Source: Sphingobacteriaceae bacterium (lineage in GTDB: Bacteria; Bacteroidota; Bacteroidia; Sphingobacteriales; Sphingobacteriaceae). Taken from it: a DNA stretch of 64,000 nt. The first letter of the stretch is position 1. Every line of letters begins with the position of its first letter. Made by a program: the position numbers and the translations under genes. The notes below the pieces were generated by a model, which searched no databases, had not been told where the DNA came from, and saw nothing but the letters and a program-made list of their open reading frames with translations. Location: positions 147,579 through 211,578 of the forward strand of contig CAHJWG010000008.1 of NCBI GenBank assembly GCA_903642215.1, read 5' to 3'. Shown here one piece after another: positions 1 to 9,953 of the stretch.

Positions 1-750
1 GATTTTTGGTTCGGTTTTGAGCAGGAATATTTTTTATGGAACCCGGAAACTAACAAACCACTTGGCTTCCCGGTTAACGGCTACCCGGCACCGCAAGGCC
101 AGTATTATTGCTCGGTTGGCGCACAAAATGCTTTCGGAAGAGACATTGTAGAAGAACATTTGGACGTTTGTTTGGATGCAGGATTAAATGTAGAAGGTAT
201 AAATGCCGAAGTTGCAGCCGGACAATGGGAGTTCCAGATTTTTGCAAAAGGCGCAAAAGAAGCCGGCGACCAGATTTGGATTGCCCGTTATCTGTTAGAA
301 AGAATCGGCGAAAAATCCGGTGTTTCCATCAATTGGCACTGCAAACCGCTGGGCAGTTTAGATTGGAACGGTTCTGGTATGCACGCCAACTTTTCTAATA
401 CAGCTTTGAGAACAGCAGGTAATAAAGAAACTTACGACAAAATTTGTGAAGCTTTCCGCCCGGTTGTTGTAGAACATATTGAAGTTTACGGTGCCGATAA
501 CGAGCAGCGTTTAACCGGAAAACATGAAACTGCTTCCATTTACGATTTCAGTTACGGCGTTTCGGATCGCGGTGCTTCCATCCGCATTCCGCTGGCAACT
601 GTAGAAAGAGGCTGGAACGGTTATCTGGAAGATCGCCGGCCAAACTCTGCCGCAGATCCTTATAAAGTTGCTGCACGTATCATTAAAACGGTAAAATCAG
701 CAGTGGTTGATCAACCTGAAAATTCTGTTACCGAAGCTGAATTAGCATAA
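1..750 (+). CDS. Glutamine synthetase, GSII (eukaryotic-like) type, 5'-truncated by window edge
   Basis: This enzyme makes glutamine from glutamate, ammonia and ATP in the cytoplasm. The open frame runs from base 1, so the N-terminus lies outside the window; 249 residues are visible. The segments FGFEQEYFLWNP, GYPAPQGQYYCSVGA, AEVAAGQWEFQ and the late SVSDRGASIRIP-like stretch (here GVSDRGASIRIP) are the glutamate/ATP-site blocks of the short eukaryotic-type GSII family, not of the long GSI or GSIII forms. The frame ends with TAA at 748-750 and is followed by a good intrinsic terminator. Family assignment is firm. Confidence 0.93.
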   Translation, partial: DFWFGFEQEYFLWNPETNKPLGFPVNGYPAPQGQYYCSVGAQNAFGRDIVEEHLDVCLDAGLNVEGINAEVAAGQWEFQIFAKGAKEAGDQIWIARYLLERIGEKSGVSINWHCKPLGSLDWNGSGMHANFSNTALRTAGNKETYDKICEAFRPVVVEHIEVYGADNEQRLTGKHETASIYDFSYGVSDRGASIRIPLATVERGWNGYLEDRRPNSAADPYKVAARIIKTVKSAVVDQPENSVTEAELA

Positions 751-773
751 GCAAAAATTTTATAGTTGATTTT

Positions 774-809
774 AAAAAGGTGTAAGTTTAAAAAGCTTAC
801 ACCTTTTTT
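774..809 (+). terminator. Intrinsic terminator after glutamine synthetase
   Basis: The arms AAAGGTGTAAG and CTTACACCTTT form a perfect stem around a short A-rich loop, and the hairpin ends in a run of six T. Confidence 0.9.
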
Positions 810-866
810 AGTTTTGTTAGGGATTACTTCTTTTATAAAAGAATTTAAAAACTGTAAATTTGAGTA

Positions 867-1061
867 ATGGCAATATTGATTGTACAGCCCGAAAACGAAG
901 AAAAACTGGCTGCTTTAAAAGCTTTTATGAAAGCATTGAAAATAAGTTTTAAGGAAGAAAAACCTTATAACCCGAAGTTTGTAGCAAAAATTGAACGAAG
1001 CAAAAAAGAGTTTGAAACGGGAGATTTTAAGGCTATCAAAACAGAAGATTTGTGGAAATAA
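867..1061 (+). CDS. Antitoxin, DUF2683 family
   Basis: This is a 64-residue acidic/basic helical protein with the DUF2683 pattern (MAILIVQPENEEKLAALKAFMKAL, then a lysine-rich middle and the ending DLWK). In this family the N-terminal part is thought to dimerise and bind DNA while the C-terminus wraps the toxin. Its 3' end overlaps the start of a YoeB-like toxin by 10 bp, so translation is probably coupled. The role as antitoxin is inferred from family and gene order. Confidence 0.8.
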   Translation: MAILIVQPENEEKLAALKAFMKALKISFKEEKPYNPKFVAKIERSKKEFETGDFKAIKTEDLWK

Positions 1062-1318
1062 TATATTCAAAAGAAGCTCAGGTTGATGTTGAATATTGGA
1101 AGAAGTCTGGAAATAAGATAATACAAAAGAAAATTTCTCAATTACTTGATGCGATTGAGGACAATCCAATTGAAGGAATAGGTAAGCCAGAAATTTTAAA
1201 ACACAATATGTCTGGTTTTTGGTCAAGACGAATAGATCAAGAACATCGAATTGTTTATGAGTTGTTGGAGGATAAAAGAACTATAAGAATTCACTCTTTA
1301 AAAGGTCAATATAAATGA
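1052..1318 (+). CDS. YoeB/Txe-type RNase toxin
   Basis: The protein has 88 residues and starts with GTG at 1052, inside the end of the antitoxin gene. The C-terminal block GFWSRRIDQEHRIVYE followed by IRIHSLKGQY is the YoeB signature. The Arg, the EHR segment and the terminal His-Tyr region are where this RelE-fold family carries the residues for ribosome-dependent mRNA cleavage. It forms a classical type II toxin-antitoxin pair with the DUF2683 gene. The pair stands in host chromosome, about 4.7 kb outside the island. Confidence 0.88.
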   Translation: MEIIYSKEAQVDVEYWKKSGNKIIQKKISQLLDAIEDNPIEGIGKPEILKHNMSGFWSRRIDQEHRIVYELLEDKRTIRIHSLKGQYK

Positions 1319-1350
1319 TTCTTTTAAAATTTCCCATACTCCTTTTACCC

Positions 1351-2895
1351 CTACTTTTTCAGCGTCAAAACAACTACACTAAGCGGTGGCAGTTCTGCAA
1401 CTAATTGTTCGCCTTGCTTTTTTGCACCGGTAAAAACAGTAGGTTTAATTTTTCCGGATTGTTCAAAAGAATTATAGTCGTTAAACTTAGGCGAAGTAAC
1501 AATCCGGCCTTGTACTGTTTTCCAGGTAACATCCTGTAAAACCGTGCTGACGGCAATTTTTTTCGTCGCATCTAAATTCACAAAAGAAATATGTACCACG
1601 CCGCTGCTATCACGCGAAGCGGAAGCATTTATAGCCGGAATATGTTCTCCATCTAAAATAAAATCCGGTGATTGGATCGTTATCGGTAACAAGGTTGCAT
1701 CCTGATGTACCTGGTACAAATCAAAAACATGATAAGTTGGCGTTAAAACCATCTTGTCTTTTTGCGTTAACACCAAAGATTGCAATACGTTAACCGTTTG
1801 CGCCAGGTTGGCCATTTTTACACGGTCAGCATGATTTTGAAAAATATTTAAGGTAGTTCCGGCGATCAGCGCATCGCGCATGCTGTTTTGCTGATACAAA
1901 AATCCGGGATTGGTTCCGGGTTCAACATCCGTCCAAACGCCCCATTCGTCAACCACTAAAGCTACTTTTTTAGCGGCATCGTACTTATCCATAATGGCAG
2001 AATGTTTGGTAACCAGCTCTTCCATGTGCAAACAATTTTTCATGGTCGAGAAATATTGTTTTTCGTCGAAATTAGTTGCCGAACCTTTTTTACCCCAATT
2101 CCCAGTCGGGACGGTGTAATAATGCAGGGATAAGCCCCACATTCGCGTACCGATTTTTTTCATTGCAACTTCCGTCCAATTATAATCATCACTATTAGCT
2201 CCACTGGCAATCCTTTTAAGCGGCGCACCCGGATAATCCCTGGCATAAGTAGCATAACGCTTGTACTGATCAGCATAAAAATCAACGGTCATGTTGCCGC
2301 CGCAACCCCAGCTTTCATTTCCAACGCCCCAAAAACTCACCTTATAAGCTTTAGAATGGCCGTTTTGCTTCCTTAATGCCGACATCGGACTTTCACCGTC
2401 GAAGTTTAAATATTCTACCCATTTAGCCATTTCCTCCACCGTGCCGCTGCCCACATTTGCCGAAACATATGGTTCACAATTCAGCATACCGCATAAATCC
2501 AGGAACTCGTTTGTACCGAAACTGTTATCTTCCACTACGCCTCCCCAGTTTGTGTTGACCATTTTCGGGCGATTTGTCCTCAACCCAATTCCGTCCCGCC
2601 AATGGTATTCATCCGCAAAACAACCGCCGGGCCAGCGCAAATTCGGGATATGTATTTTCTTTAAAGCTTCTACAATATCCGTACGGATCCGGCCTTTGTT
2701 CGGGATGTTTGACCCTTCAGGAACCCAAAATCCATCATAAATACTTCGGCCTAAATGTTCTGAAAACTGACCGTAAATATGCCTGCTGATCTGTGTTTTT
2801 GCATCTTTACCGTTAACAGTTGCCTGCGCTGTTTGCTGGCAAAACGCTTCGACACTCAAAAAAAACAATAACGATAGTACAAATAAGTGCTTCAT
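1351..2895 (-). CDS. Alpha-L-arabinofuranosidase, GH51
   Basis: This secreted enzyme (514 residues) releases arabinofuranosyl residues from plant polysaccharides. A signal peptide is clear ([19 protein letters not shown] then QQ). The GH51 catalytic pair is visible: the acid/base Glu in [11 protein letters not shown] near residue 193, and the nucleophile Glu in LVVDEWGVW near residue 316. The N-terminal segment [19 protein letters not shown] and [18 protein letters not shown] are family hallmarks. It is a single gene without a SusC/SusD partner in view. A GH43 gene lies at 43612-44577, so the host probably uses arabinan or arabinoxylan. Confidence 0.94.
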   Translation of the reverse strand: MKHLFVLSLLFFLSVEAFCQQTAQATVNGKDAKTQISRHIYGQFSEHLGRSIYDGFWVPEGSNIPNKGRIRTDIVEALKKIHIPNLRWPGGCFADEYHWRDGIGLRTNRPKMVNTNWGGVVEDNSFGTNEFLDLCGMLNCEPYVSANVGSGTVEEMAKWVEYLNFDGESPMSALRKQNGHSKAYKVSFWGVGNESWGCGGNMTVDFYADQYKRYATYARDYPGAPLKRIASGANSDDYNWTEVAMKKIGTRMWGLSLHYYTVPTGNWGKKGSATNFDEKQYFSTMKNCLHMEELVTKHSAIMDKYDAAKKVALVVDEWGVWTDVEPGTNPGFLYQQNSMRDALIAGTTLNIFQNHADRVKMANLAQTVNVLQSLVLTQKDKMVLTPTYHVFDLYQVHQDATLLPITIQSPDFILDGEHIPAINASASRDSSGVVHISFVNLDATKKIAVSTVLQDVTWKTVQGRIVTSPKFNDYNSFEQSGKIKPTVFTGAKKQGEQLVAELPPLSVVVLTLKK

Positions 2896-3027
2896 AGAAA
2901 TTGATTTTAGAAAAAATGAATACTCCTTTTACGGATAGTTTTTATTGGTTTAAACTGCTTTTGAAAAGTAGATTTGCGTTCTAAATTAAGATATTTATTT
3001 GTTTGAGTAATGTATTTTTAAAACAAA

Positions 3028-3057
3028 AAAGCCGGCTGCACAAACGCAACCGGCTTC
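3028..3057 (-). terminator. Intrinsic terminator of the M1 peptidase gene
   Basis: On the minus strand the stem AAGCCGGTTGC / GCAGCCGGCTT (one mismatch) is followed by a T run. Confidence 0.85.
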
Positions 3058-3093
3058 AGTCTATTTAAAATGGATACTGTTTTTACCGGCAAA

Positions 3094-5691
3094 TTATTGG
3101 AAGATACTGTCCGATAAATTACTGTTCAACTTAACATCTGCAACTTTAAATTCAACATTTTCTCCGAAGAAAGAATTTTTAATGGTATAGGCAACCTTTA
3201 TCCCGTTACCGGCTTCACGGTAATCGCCGTAATCTACCACATTTGTTGCATCCGAATTTGTTCTGGCTTCACGGATTTTTAAGCCGGAAGTAACATCATA
3301 GTAAGCTCTAACGGTGCCGGATGCGTTTGTAGTAGTAATTAAATACACAGGCTGATTGTTGATCATTTTTACGCCGGGTGATAAAACAGTTGCAGAATTA
3401 TTGAAATCCAATTCCGGAAACAACATACCTGCTTGTTTTAAAGCAGTTTTTTCAGCATTGGTTAACTGTATAAGTTCGTTATTTTGTACTGCTTTTACGC
3501 TGTCTTTATTTATAACCAGGTGCCGAACCATATTATAAGTTGGCAATTTTATTTCCTGCAAAAATTTACCGGGCGTTTTATATTGATTAACCATTTGAAT
3601 CGGAATTCCCTGAATTTGTCCGGCAGCTGTAACAGTTACATCTTTTAAAGCTTTGATTTTTTCGGCTCCGCCAACCGCGTCCAAATATTTTTTGATCACA
3701 CTTGCGGCAGTTGTTCCGGCTGGCATCGCAATACCGCTAAATGTATTATTATCCGGGTCAACATCAGGTAAAACATGATCAGGATCAAGCACAATCAAAT
3801 TTATTTTAGAGGTTGAAGGATACTGGAATGTCCAGCTGCCGCCACGCTGCCAAATTTCGGCAGGCAACTTTACCGTTTCTGTTTTGCCGTTTTCTTCCTT
3901 CACCATTAAGGTAACCGGCAAAGCCATTTCGCCCAGGTTTTCTATGGTGATCAATGCTCCTTTTACCACATCTTTATTTACATAACTGATGCCTTTAACC
4001 GATTGATCCAGCTTCCAGGTTGTAAAAAACCATTCCTTCCAAAACCAGCTCAAATCTTCACCGGAAACATTATCCATTGTATGAAAAAAATCCCAGGGCG
4101 ACGGATGTTTAAAAGCCCAACGTTTAATGTAAGTTCTGAAAGCATAATCAAAACGTGTTTCGCCTAAAATCTGCTCGCGTAAAAGTTTAAGCCCTAAAGC
4201 AGGCTTGTTGTAAGCAGCCTCACCCAAATATGATGCCTGCAAAACATCCGGCGTGTTGATGATCGCTTCTGCTTCCGGCCCAAAAGTTGTTAATGCGTTT
4301 GCCTGCACATCAGTTTTAGTATAATATTCGCCTTTATTAAACAGCTGTATATCATTTCCGTTCATAAAAGTATTAAAACCTTCATCCATCCAGGCGTACT
4401 TACGCTCGTTAGAACCCACAACCATCGGGAACCAGTTGTGGCCAAATTCGTGGTTGGTTACTTCCCATAAATCCTTTCCCTGGCTGGTTGCTCCGCAAAA
4501 AACAATGCCCGGATATTCCATTCCGCTTACAATTCCAGCCACATTTGTTGCCGTTGGATAAGTAAATTCAAACCATTGCCTGGAATCCATTTCGATACTT
4601 GCCTTGATGTATTCTGTAGATCGGCCCCAAGCATTTTGCCCGCCAACCTGCATCGGATAAACGGATTGTGCCAGTATCTTTTTCCCGCTTGGCAAATTAA
4701 TGCGCGCGGCATCCCAAACAAAAGCGCCGGAAGCTGCCCATGCAACATCACGGGTATTTTTACACAGAAATTTCCAGGTTAGATTTGGCTTTTTGAAATA
4801 TGAAACCTGCTTTGCCACATCCGCAGAATCCTGAATAAAAACTGTTTTATCACTATTTTTTGCCTGATTTAACCGACTGATTACCGTTGGAGATAATACC
4901 TCTGCCGGATTTTGCAACTCGCCCGAACCAACAATAATCAGGTTAGAAGGTGCAGTAATTGTATAATTAATATTGCCGTAATCCAGGTAAAACTCGGAAG
5001 CACCCAGGTACGGGATGGTGTTCCAGCCGCTTAAATCATCGTAAACTTCCATCCGCGGATACCATTGTGCAATTTCATAAATCCAACCGTAATTGGTTTG
5101 GAGGCGGCCCATGCGGTCGGTTCCGTTCTCCGGGATTTCAAAACTGTAATCAATTTTAATCTGAATTTTACTACCTGCTGCTTTTAAAGAATCTTTTAAT
5201 TTGATCTGCATCCTGGTATCGGTTACCAAATAATTTGCGGACTCTGCTTTACCGTTTCTAATCAACGTTACCGATTTAATTTCATCTCCTTTGGTAAATG
5301 CTTTATTGGCAAAGCGGCCTCCGGTAATCGGCGTGGTTGCTTCGGCACGAGAATCTTCCCGATAAATATTCTGATCTAATTGCAGCCACAAAAAAGGCAA
5401 TCCATCCGGACTGTTATTGGTATAAGTGATGATCGTACTGCCTGAAATAGTTTTTTTAGCAGTATCCAACGCTACATTAATTTGATAATCTGAACGGTTT
5501 TGCCAATATTTCTGACTTGGTGCACCACCAGCCGTGCGAAACTGATTGCCTTTCTCCGTATAAAACAGATTATCAAAAACTTTATGCTGATCGTATTTGC
5601 TACCCAAAACCGGCGTATTTTGTGCCTGGCTGCTTAAAAAATTACCGGCCATCAATAAAATGCCGGTAAAAGCAGTATATAATTTTTTCAT
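3094..5691 (-). CDS. M1-family zinc metallopeptidase (aminopeptidase-like)
   Basis: This is an 865-residue exported peptidase. The N-terminus [24 protein letters not shown] is a signal peptide. The gluzincin zinc site is complete: HEFGH near residues 413-417 and the third ligand Glu in [11 protein letters not shown] about 18 residues later. The final third ([25 protein letters not shown] onward) is a beta-rich extension typical of Bacteroidota outer-membrane or periplasmic peptidases. It is not part of the catalytic core. The gene is monocistronic, with its own terminator. The start ATG at 5691 is the only one consistent with the signal peptide. Confidence 0.92.
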   Translation of the reverse strand: MKKLYTAFTGILLMAGNFLSSQAQNTPVLGSKYDQHKVFDNLFYTEKGNQFRTAGGAPSQKYWQNRSDYQINVALDTAKKTISGSTIITYTNNSPDGLPFLWLQLDQNIYREDSRAEATTPITGGRFANKAFTKGDEIKSVTLIRNGKAESANYLVTDTRMQIKLKDSLKAAGSKIQIKIDYSFEIPENGTDRMGRLQTNYGWIYEIAQWYPRMEVYDDLSGWNTIPYLGASEFYLDYGNINYTITAPSNLIIVGSGELQNPAEVLSPTVISRLNQAKNSDKTVFIQDSADVAKQVSYFKKPNLTWKFLCKNTRDVAWAASGAFVWDAARINLPSGKKILAQSVYPMQVGGQNAWGRSTEYIKASIEMDSRQWFEFTYPTATNVAGIVSGMEYPGIVFCGATSQGKDLWEVTNHEFGHNWFPMVVGSNERKYAWMDEGFNTFMNGNDIQLFNKGEYYTKTDVQANALTTFGPEAEAIINTPDVLQASYLGEAAYNKPALGLKLLREQILGETRFDYAFRTYIKRWAFKHPSPWDFFHTMDNVSGEDLSWFWKEWFFTTWKLDQSVKGISYVNKDVVKGALITIENLGEMALPVTLMVKEENGKTETVKLPAEIWQRGGSWTFQYPSTSKINLIVLDPDHVLPDVDPDNNTFSGIAMPAGTTAASVIKKYLDAVGGAEKIKALKDVTVTAAGQIQGIPIQMVNQYKTPGKFLQEIKLPTYNMVRHLVINKDSVKAVQNNELIQLTNAEKTALKQAGMLFPELDFNNSATVLSPGVKMINNQPVYLITTTNASGTVRAYYDVTSGLKIREARTNSDATNVVDYGDYREAGNGIKVAYTIKNSFFGENVEFKVADVKLNSNLSDSIFQ

Positions 5692-6005
5692 GTTGAAACA
5701 GATATAGAAGTAGGTTTTAAAGATAAATTTTTACCTGCTAAAAGAAGTATTAAGCAAATTAAATTAGGCAATAAAATAAAAATATTACAAAGCAGCTTCG
5801 GTTTTATCCGGAGGAAGAAAGGAGAAATTTATCAATCAGCCTTTATGCAAATAGTTAAAATATTGTTTTATTTTCCAACGAAAACGATTTTTAAACCGTT
5901 GTTGATTCTGATAAATTAAGTATCCGAATACTTTATTCCTAATACTAAAACTTACTACATTACAACTTCTCAGCGAAAATTTATAAGTCATAAATTTTAA
6001 CGTAT
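5692..6005. other. A/T-rich intergenic region
   Basis: No coding frame is credible here. It contains the upstream region of the M1 peptidase gene and one near-copy (5737-5750) of the dispersed GATAAAAGAAGYAT motif. Confidence 0.6.
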
Positions 6006-6038
6006 AAAAAAAGCCTTTCCGTTAGAAAAGGCTTTTTT
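6006..6038 (-). terminator. Displaced original terminator of tRNA-Phe
   Basis: AAAAGCCTTT / AAAAGGCTTTT forms a hairpin with A and T tracts on either side. It lies just beyond the displaced tRNA-Phe 3' fragment, where the original tRNA terminator would have been before the island inserted. Confidence 0.7.
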
Positions 6039-6039
6039 G

Positions 6040-6094
6040 AGTGTGGTACCAGCTGGAATCGAACCAGCGACACAAGGATTTTCGGTCCTTGCGA
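6040..6094 (-). repeat. Left attachment site: tRNA-Phe 3' fragment
   Basis: Bases 6040-6083 are identical to 37747-37790 (44 bp). They correspond to the anticodon-to-3'-end half of the intact tRNA-Phe gene at 37751-37823. Similarity continues a few more bases into the anticodon stem with one mismatch, then stops. This is what remains of the original tRNA 3' end after an integrase-mediated insertion, in which the incoming element rebuilt the tRNA at the other end. Confidence 0.9.
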
Positions 6095-6213
6095 CATTAA
6101 TGTCAAATGAATACATCTGTATTAATTACTTATAAAGTCACCAGTAAATATTCATATTCATTCGTTTTAAACCGTAAAAAACCGTTATTTGCATGACGAA
6201 TACGTGACGAATT

Positions 6214-7425
6214 ATGGCGATGGTAAAACTATTTTTACGGAAAACAGTACTGGCAGACGGTACTTCTTCCCTTGTACTGAAAATTCACAAGGACAAAAAA
6301 GCTGCTATTGTTAAAACAGGTATCAATCTTAAACATAGCGATTGGGATGCCGTCAAACAACGCGTCAAAAGCAACCACCCAAATTCTAAGCGGATGAATA
6401 ACCTTCTGCTTAAAAAATTAAGCGAAGCAAATGATAAGGTTATTGAACTTGAAACGATTCACAGTAACGCTTCATCAAAAACCCTTATCAGTAAAGTAAA
6501 GCCCGATACAAACTCAATGTTTTTTATACAGGCAGAACAATACTTGTCTGAACTAAAACAAGCCGGAAAATACAATAGATATACAGCAGACAAACCTCGT
6601 GTAAAAAATTTTAAAGATTTTATAGATGGTTCAGATATAAATTTTTTTGACATCACTATTCCCTTGTTGGAACGCTTTAAAAGCTATTGCATAAACAATT
6701 TAAGAGTAAAAGAGCGAACTGCAATCAATCACTTGGTTGTTGTTCGTTCAATATTTAGTCAAGCAATAAAAAATGAGCTGATTAATCCTAAATATTATCC
6801 TTTTGGTAAGGGGAAGATCGCTATTAAATTCCCGCAATCCAACAAAGTGGGATTAGATATTGAAGATGTGCAAAAGTTGGAAATAGTTGAATTACTGCAA
6901 AGTAACCAAAATCATGCCCGCAATTTATGGTTAGTTTCTTTTTATTTAGCTGGTATGCGCGTATCTGACTTACTGCGCTTAAAATGGTCGGATTTTAAAA
7001 GCGACCGTTTATTTTATACAATGGGTAAGAACCTTAAAGCTGGGTCATTAAAAACACCCGAAAAAGTCATTAATATTTTAGCGCAATATCTTAATGACAA
7101 GAAGCATAAGGAGGATTATATTTTCCCCGAACTAAAGGATTTGGATGGTGAAGACAACTTTATTATCCAACGTCGCATTGCTCATACAGCCAGCAGGATT
7201 GATAAGATTCTTCGCAACCATGTCTGCCCTGCTGCTAATGTTGAGAAGAATGTAACAATGCATATCGCAAGACATAGTTTTGCAAATATTGCTGGAGATA
7301 AAATTCCTTTAACCATGTTACAAAAATTATTCAGACATTCCACAATTTTAGTAACGATGGGATATATGTCGAATTTTACTAATAAAGAGGCTGATGATGC
7401 TCTGGATGCTGTCATAGGGTTTTAG
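6214..7425 (+). CDS. Tyrosine-family site-specific integrase (Bacteroidota type)
   Basis: This recombinase is 403 residues and most probably catalysed insertion of the island into tRNA-Phe. Domain order is an N-terminal arm-binding beta region (VKLFLRKTVLADGTSSLVLKI), an SAM-like core-binding domain around residues 110-205, and the catalytic domain. Catalytic residues are visible as Arg in GMRVSDLLRLKW, His-x-x-Arg in HIARHSFAN, His in LFRHSTI and the final Tyr in MGYMSN. It lies 120 bp inside the left attachment site, the usual place for such a gene. ATG 6214 is used, with a second in-frame ATG two codons later. Confidence 0.93.
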   Translation: MAMVKLFLRKTVLADGTSSLVLKIHKDKKAAIVKTGINLKHSDWDAVKQRVKSNHPNSKRMNNLLLKKLSEANDKVIELETIHSNASSKTLISKVKPDTNSMFFIQAEQYLSELKQAGKYNRYTADKPRVKNFKDFIDGSDINFFDITIPLLERFKSYCINNLRVKERTAINHLVVVRSIFSQAIKNELINPKYYPFGKGKIAIKFPQSNKVGLDIEDVQKLEIVELLQSNQNHARNLWLVSFYLAGMRVSDLLRLKWSDFKSDRLFYTMGKNLKAGSLKTPEKVINILAQYLNDKKHKEDYIFPELKDLDGEDNFIIQRRIAHTASRIDKILRNHVCPAANVEKNVTMHIARHSFANIAGDKIPLTMLQKLFRHSTILVTMGYMSNFTNKEADDALDAVIGF

Positions 7426-7557
7426 TAAAGCCTGCCTTTAATTTTACAATAGTTATTAGATTTTTGATTTCTATTCTTGGCAATTTTCTATTTTATGTTA
7501 CTTTTAAATTCTAATTTATTTGTTCAAGGTTAATTACTGAATTAAAACATTTTTGAG

Positions 7558-7827
7558 ATGCAAGTTATCTGTTTGGACGAGCCTGCTTTTTATGCGTTAA
7601 TTGAAAGCGTTGTCGGGCGACTTAACAGCCAGAACAATACTAAAGAAGATAAATGGATATCGGGTGAAGAGGCGATGCAAAAGCTTCGGATCACGAGCAA
7701 GACGACATTGCAGAATTTGCGGGATACGGGCAGCATCCGCTTTTCGCAGCCATCCTCAAAATACATTTTGTACGACAACGATTCCCTGAATGAGTATTTA
7801 GAAAAACACGCTAAAAATACCTTTTGA
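7558..7827 (+). CDS. Small helix-turn-helix DNA-binding protein (excisionase-like)
   Basis: The protein has 89 residues. The core WISGEEAMQKLRITSKTTLQNLRDTGSIRFSQPSSKYILYDNDSLNEYLEKH is a MerR/excisionase-type winged helix. It resembles the small HTH proteins next to integrases in Bacteroidota mobile elements, where they act as excision factors or local regulators. It sits 130 bp after the integrase and 1 bp before the next small gene. The excisionase role is inferred. Confidence 0.75.
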   Translation: MQVICLDEPAFYALIESVVGRLNSQNNTKEDKWISGEEAMQKLRITSKTTLQNLRDTGSIRFSQPSSKYILYDNDSLNEYLEKHAKNTF

Positions 7828-7828
7828 T

Positions 7829-8014
7829 ATGAGCGAACAGGAAAACGAAAAGCTGTACACGAAAGGGTTTAATGGCGGCTACGCGCTAAGTAAAAGCGAG
7901 CCAGACCTGGTGAACCAGATCCTTTCTACCGAAAATGACTGGAATATTTTTGTCCAAGGTATCCGCGACGGTAGAAAAGAATATCTGAAAGAAGTAAATG
8001 GGTCTGTAAAATAA
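7829..8014 (+). CDS. Small hypothetical protein, 3' end cut by IS256-type element
   Basis: The frame gives 61 residues (MSEQENEKLYTKGFNGGYALSK onward) and follows the HTH gene with a single base between stop and start, so the two are co-transcribed. The last four codons and the TAA lie in the terminal inverted repeat of the IS element that begins at 8004. The natural C-terminus is therefore lost and the stop is supplied by the insertion. I do not recognise a function; proteins of this type commonly accompany the HTH gene in integrative elements. Confidence 0.6.
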   Translation: MSEQENEKLYTKGFNGGYALSKSEPDLVNQILSTENDWNIFVQGIRDGRKEYLKEVNGSVK

Positions 8015-8771
8015 ACTGTGTCAATTCTTGCTACAACAAATATAGTATCATTCTTTCTGGGAACCAAATGGCCAGTTTTTGAGCGGTCGTCGCCCAGTTA
8101 GCAAGCGGCATTGTCCATTTTTGTTTAATGTTGTTGTGGGCCAGATAGATCAGTTTCAGCAGGGCCATATCGGAGGTAAAACCGCCTTTTGTTTTGGTCA
8201 CTTTTCGGACCTGCCGGTGAAATCCTTCAATGGTATTGGTGGTGTAGATCAGTTTACGAATGGCTGCATCGTAGCGGAAATAGGTTGTTAATTTTGACCA
8301 GTTATTACGCCAGGATTCTAGTACCTTTTCGTACTTCTTACCCCACTTTTCTTCCAGCTGATCCAGGCGCAGCTCGGCCAGTTCCAGCGTTTCGGCCTGA
8401 TAAACCGGCTTCAGATCTTTCATAAATGCCTTCTGATCTTTAGAGGCCACGTATTTCAGGCTGTTGCGAATCTGATGGACAATGCAGGTCTGGATCTCTG
8501 TTTGCGGGAATACCGTGTTAATCGCCTGCGGAAAACCGTTCAGGTTACCAGGTACAGGCGATCAGGATATCTTTTACGCCACGGTTCTGCAGGTCGGTCA
8601 GCACTGACAGCCAGAAGTTAGCACCCTCACTCCTGGAGACGTACATGCCTAACAGTTCTTTATGGCCATAACGATCAATACCCAGGATATTGTAAACGGC
8701 ATTTTGTAAGCTCCCCAAAAATTAGTACGATTTAAAAGAAGACAAAAGTTTTAACTTTAAATTGTATAGAG

Positions 8772-9039
8772 ATGAAAAAGAGCGAGGTTTACACCAGAAC
8801 AGACTGCGCGGATCTTGAAGGAATTTGATCAGGGCAAAACAGTAGAAGCTATTACCAGGGAACACGGGGTTAGCCGGGCAGCTTTTTACAAATGGCGTCA
8901 GCGTTATGGTGGACTGGAGGCCACGGAATTAAAAAGGCTTAAAGAACTGGAAGAAGAGAACGTTCGCTTGAAGCGGATGTATGCCAATCTTGCCTTAGAT
9001 TTAGAAGCAGCCAGATACATCATAGAAAAAAAGCTTTAG
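8772..9039 (+). CDS. IS3-family transposase OrfA (HTH), probable early frameshift
   Basis: OrfA is the DNA-binding half of the transposase. The HTH and leucine-zipper region [31 protein letters not shown]...[31 protein letters not shown] is intact from 8815. The natural ATG is at 8772, but reading from it runs into a stop; one extra base around 8782-8787 shifts the frame before [13 protein letters not shown]. The gene is therefore either damaged at codon 5 or started from an internal codon. It ends in an A7G run at about 9025-9032, which can serve as the minus-one slippery site for the OrfAB fusion. Confidence 0.8.
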
Positions 9040-9104
9040 CACCCTGCCAGAAGCGTGATCTAGTTCAGGAATGTGTTCAGGAGAAAACCTTTAGCATCAG
9101 CAGG

Positions 9105-9953
9105 GTGTGCCAGTTGATAGGGATCAGCCGCAGTACATTTCATTATCATTCTATAAAAGACGATCAGCATCTATCAGAAAAGCTGGAAGAGTTTGCACGG
9201 CTGCACCCACGTGAGGGTTTCTGGAAAGGCTACTACCGCTTGCGCAATGCTAGTGAAAAGATAAATCACAAAAGGCTTCACCGGGTTTACAAGGCGTTGC
9301 AGCTGCCACTGCGCAGGAAAGTAAAGAAGCGTTTGCCGGCACGGGTAAAAGAACCTTTGGCTCAGCCAGTACAGATGAACGATACGTGGAGTATCGACTT
9401 TATGAGTGATGCACTTGTGAGTGGCAGAAAGTTTCGTTCTTTTCATGTGATCGATGATCATAACCGGGAAGTGCTGTTTATTGAAACGGACTATTCCATC
9501 AAAAGCAGCAGGGTGTTATGGGTACTGAACCATTTAATTAACTCAAGTGGTAAACCAAAGAAAATCAGGATGGATAACGGGCCGGAGTTTATTGCCAAGA
9601 TAGCCGGGCAGTGGAGTAAGATGCATTGCATCGAATTTAAGTACATCCAGCCAGGCAAACCAACGCAAAATGCTTACATTGAAAGGTTCAACCGTTCTTA
9701 CCGGCAAGGTGTGCTGGACAGCTACTTGTTTGACAGTCTGGATGAAGTAAGGGAAATCAGCCAGGAATGGGTACAAGATTATAACCATAACCGGCCGCAT
9801 GATGCTTTAGGTGGGCTATCACCTATGATGTGGAAATGTGGACAGCAGCCCGAAGCACAACCCGGCGCTGCTCCTGACCACATTCCCACATCCGGTTTTA
9901 ACAATAATAAAATCAAAAAATTAACAGAAAAATCTACTTTTGAGCCGTACTGA
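9105..9953 (+). CDS. IS3-family transposase OrfB (DDE integrase core)
   Basis: The rve catalytic core is complete: Asp in WSIDFMSDAL, Asp in RMDNGPEF and Glu in QNAYIERFNRSYR. An HTH_21 region with the PREGFWKGYYRLRNASEKINHKRLHRVY block precedes it. The frame is open upstream of the GTG at 9105 back to the A-run that ends orfA. OrfB is therefore more likely expressed as an OrfAB fusion by minus-one frameshifting than from its own start. Confidence 0.9.
   Translation: MCQLIGISRSTFHYHSIKDDQHLSEKLEEFARLHPREGFWKGYYRLRNASEKINHKRLHRVYKALQLPLRRKVKKRLPARVKEPLAQPVQMNDTWSIDFMSDALVSGRKFRSFHVIDDHNREVLFIETDYSIKSSRVLWVLNHLINSSGKPKKIRMDNGPEFIAKIAGQWSKMHCIEFKYIQPGKPTQNAYIERFNRSYRQGVLDSYLFDSLDEVREISQEWVQDYNHNRPHDALGGLSPMMWKCGQQPEAQPGAAPDHIPTSGFNNNKIKKLTEKSTFEPY

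Noticed and set aside
6040..6094. A second functional tRNA-Phe gene at the left island end
   Set aside because: Only the 3' half is present. The 5' acceptor strand and D arm are missing, so it cannot fold into a tRNA.
9025..9105. IS3 orfB as a gene starting at GTG 9105
   Set aside because: The frame is open back to the A7G slippery run at the end of orfA, so expression as an OrfAB fusion is more likely. The coordinates of the open part are kept only for convenience.
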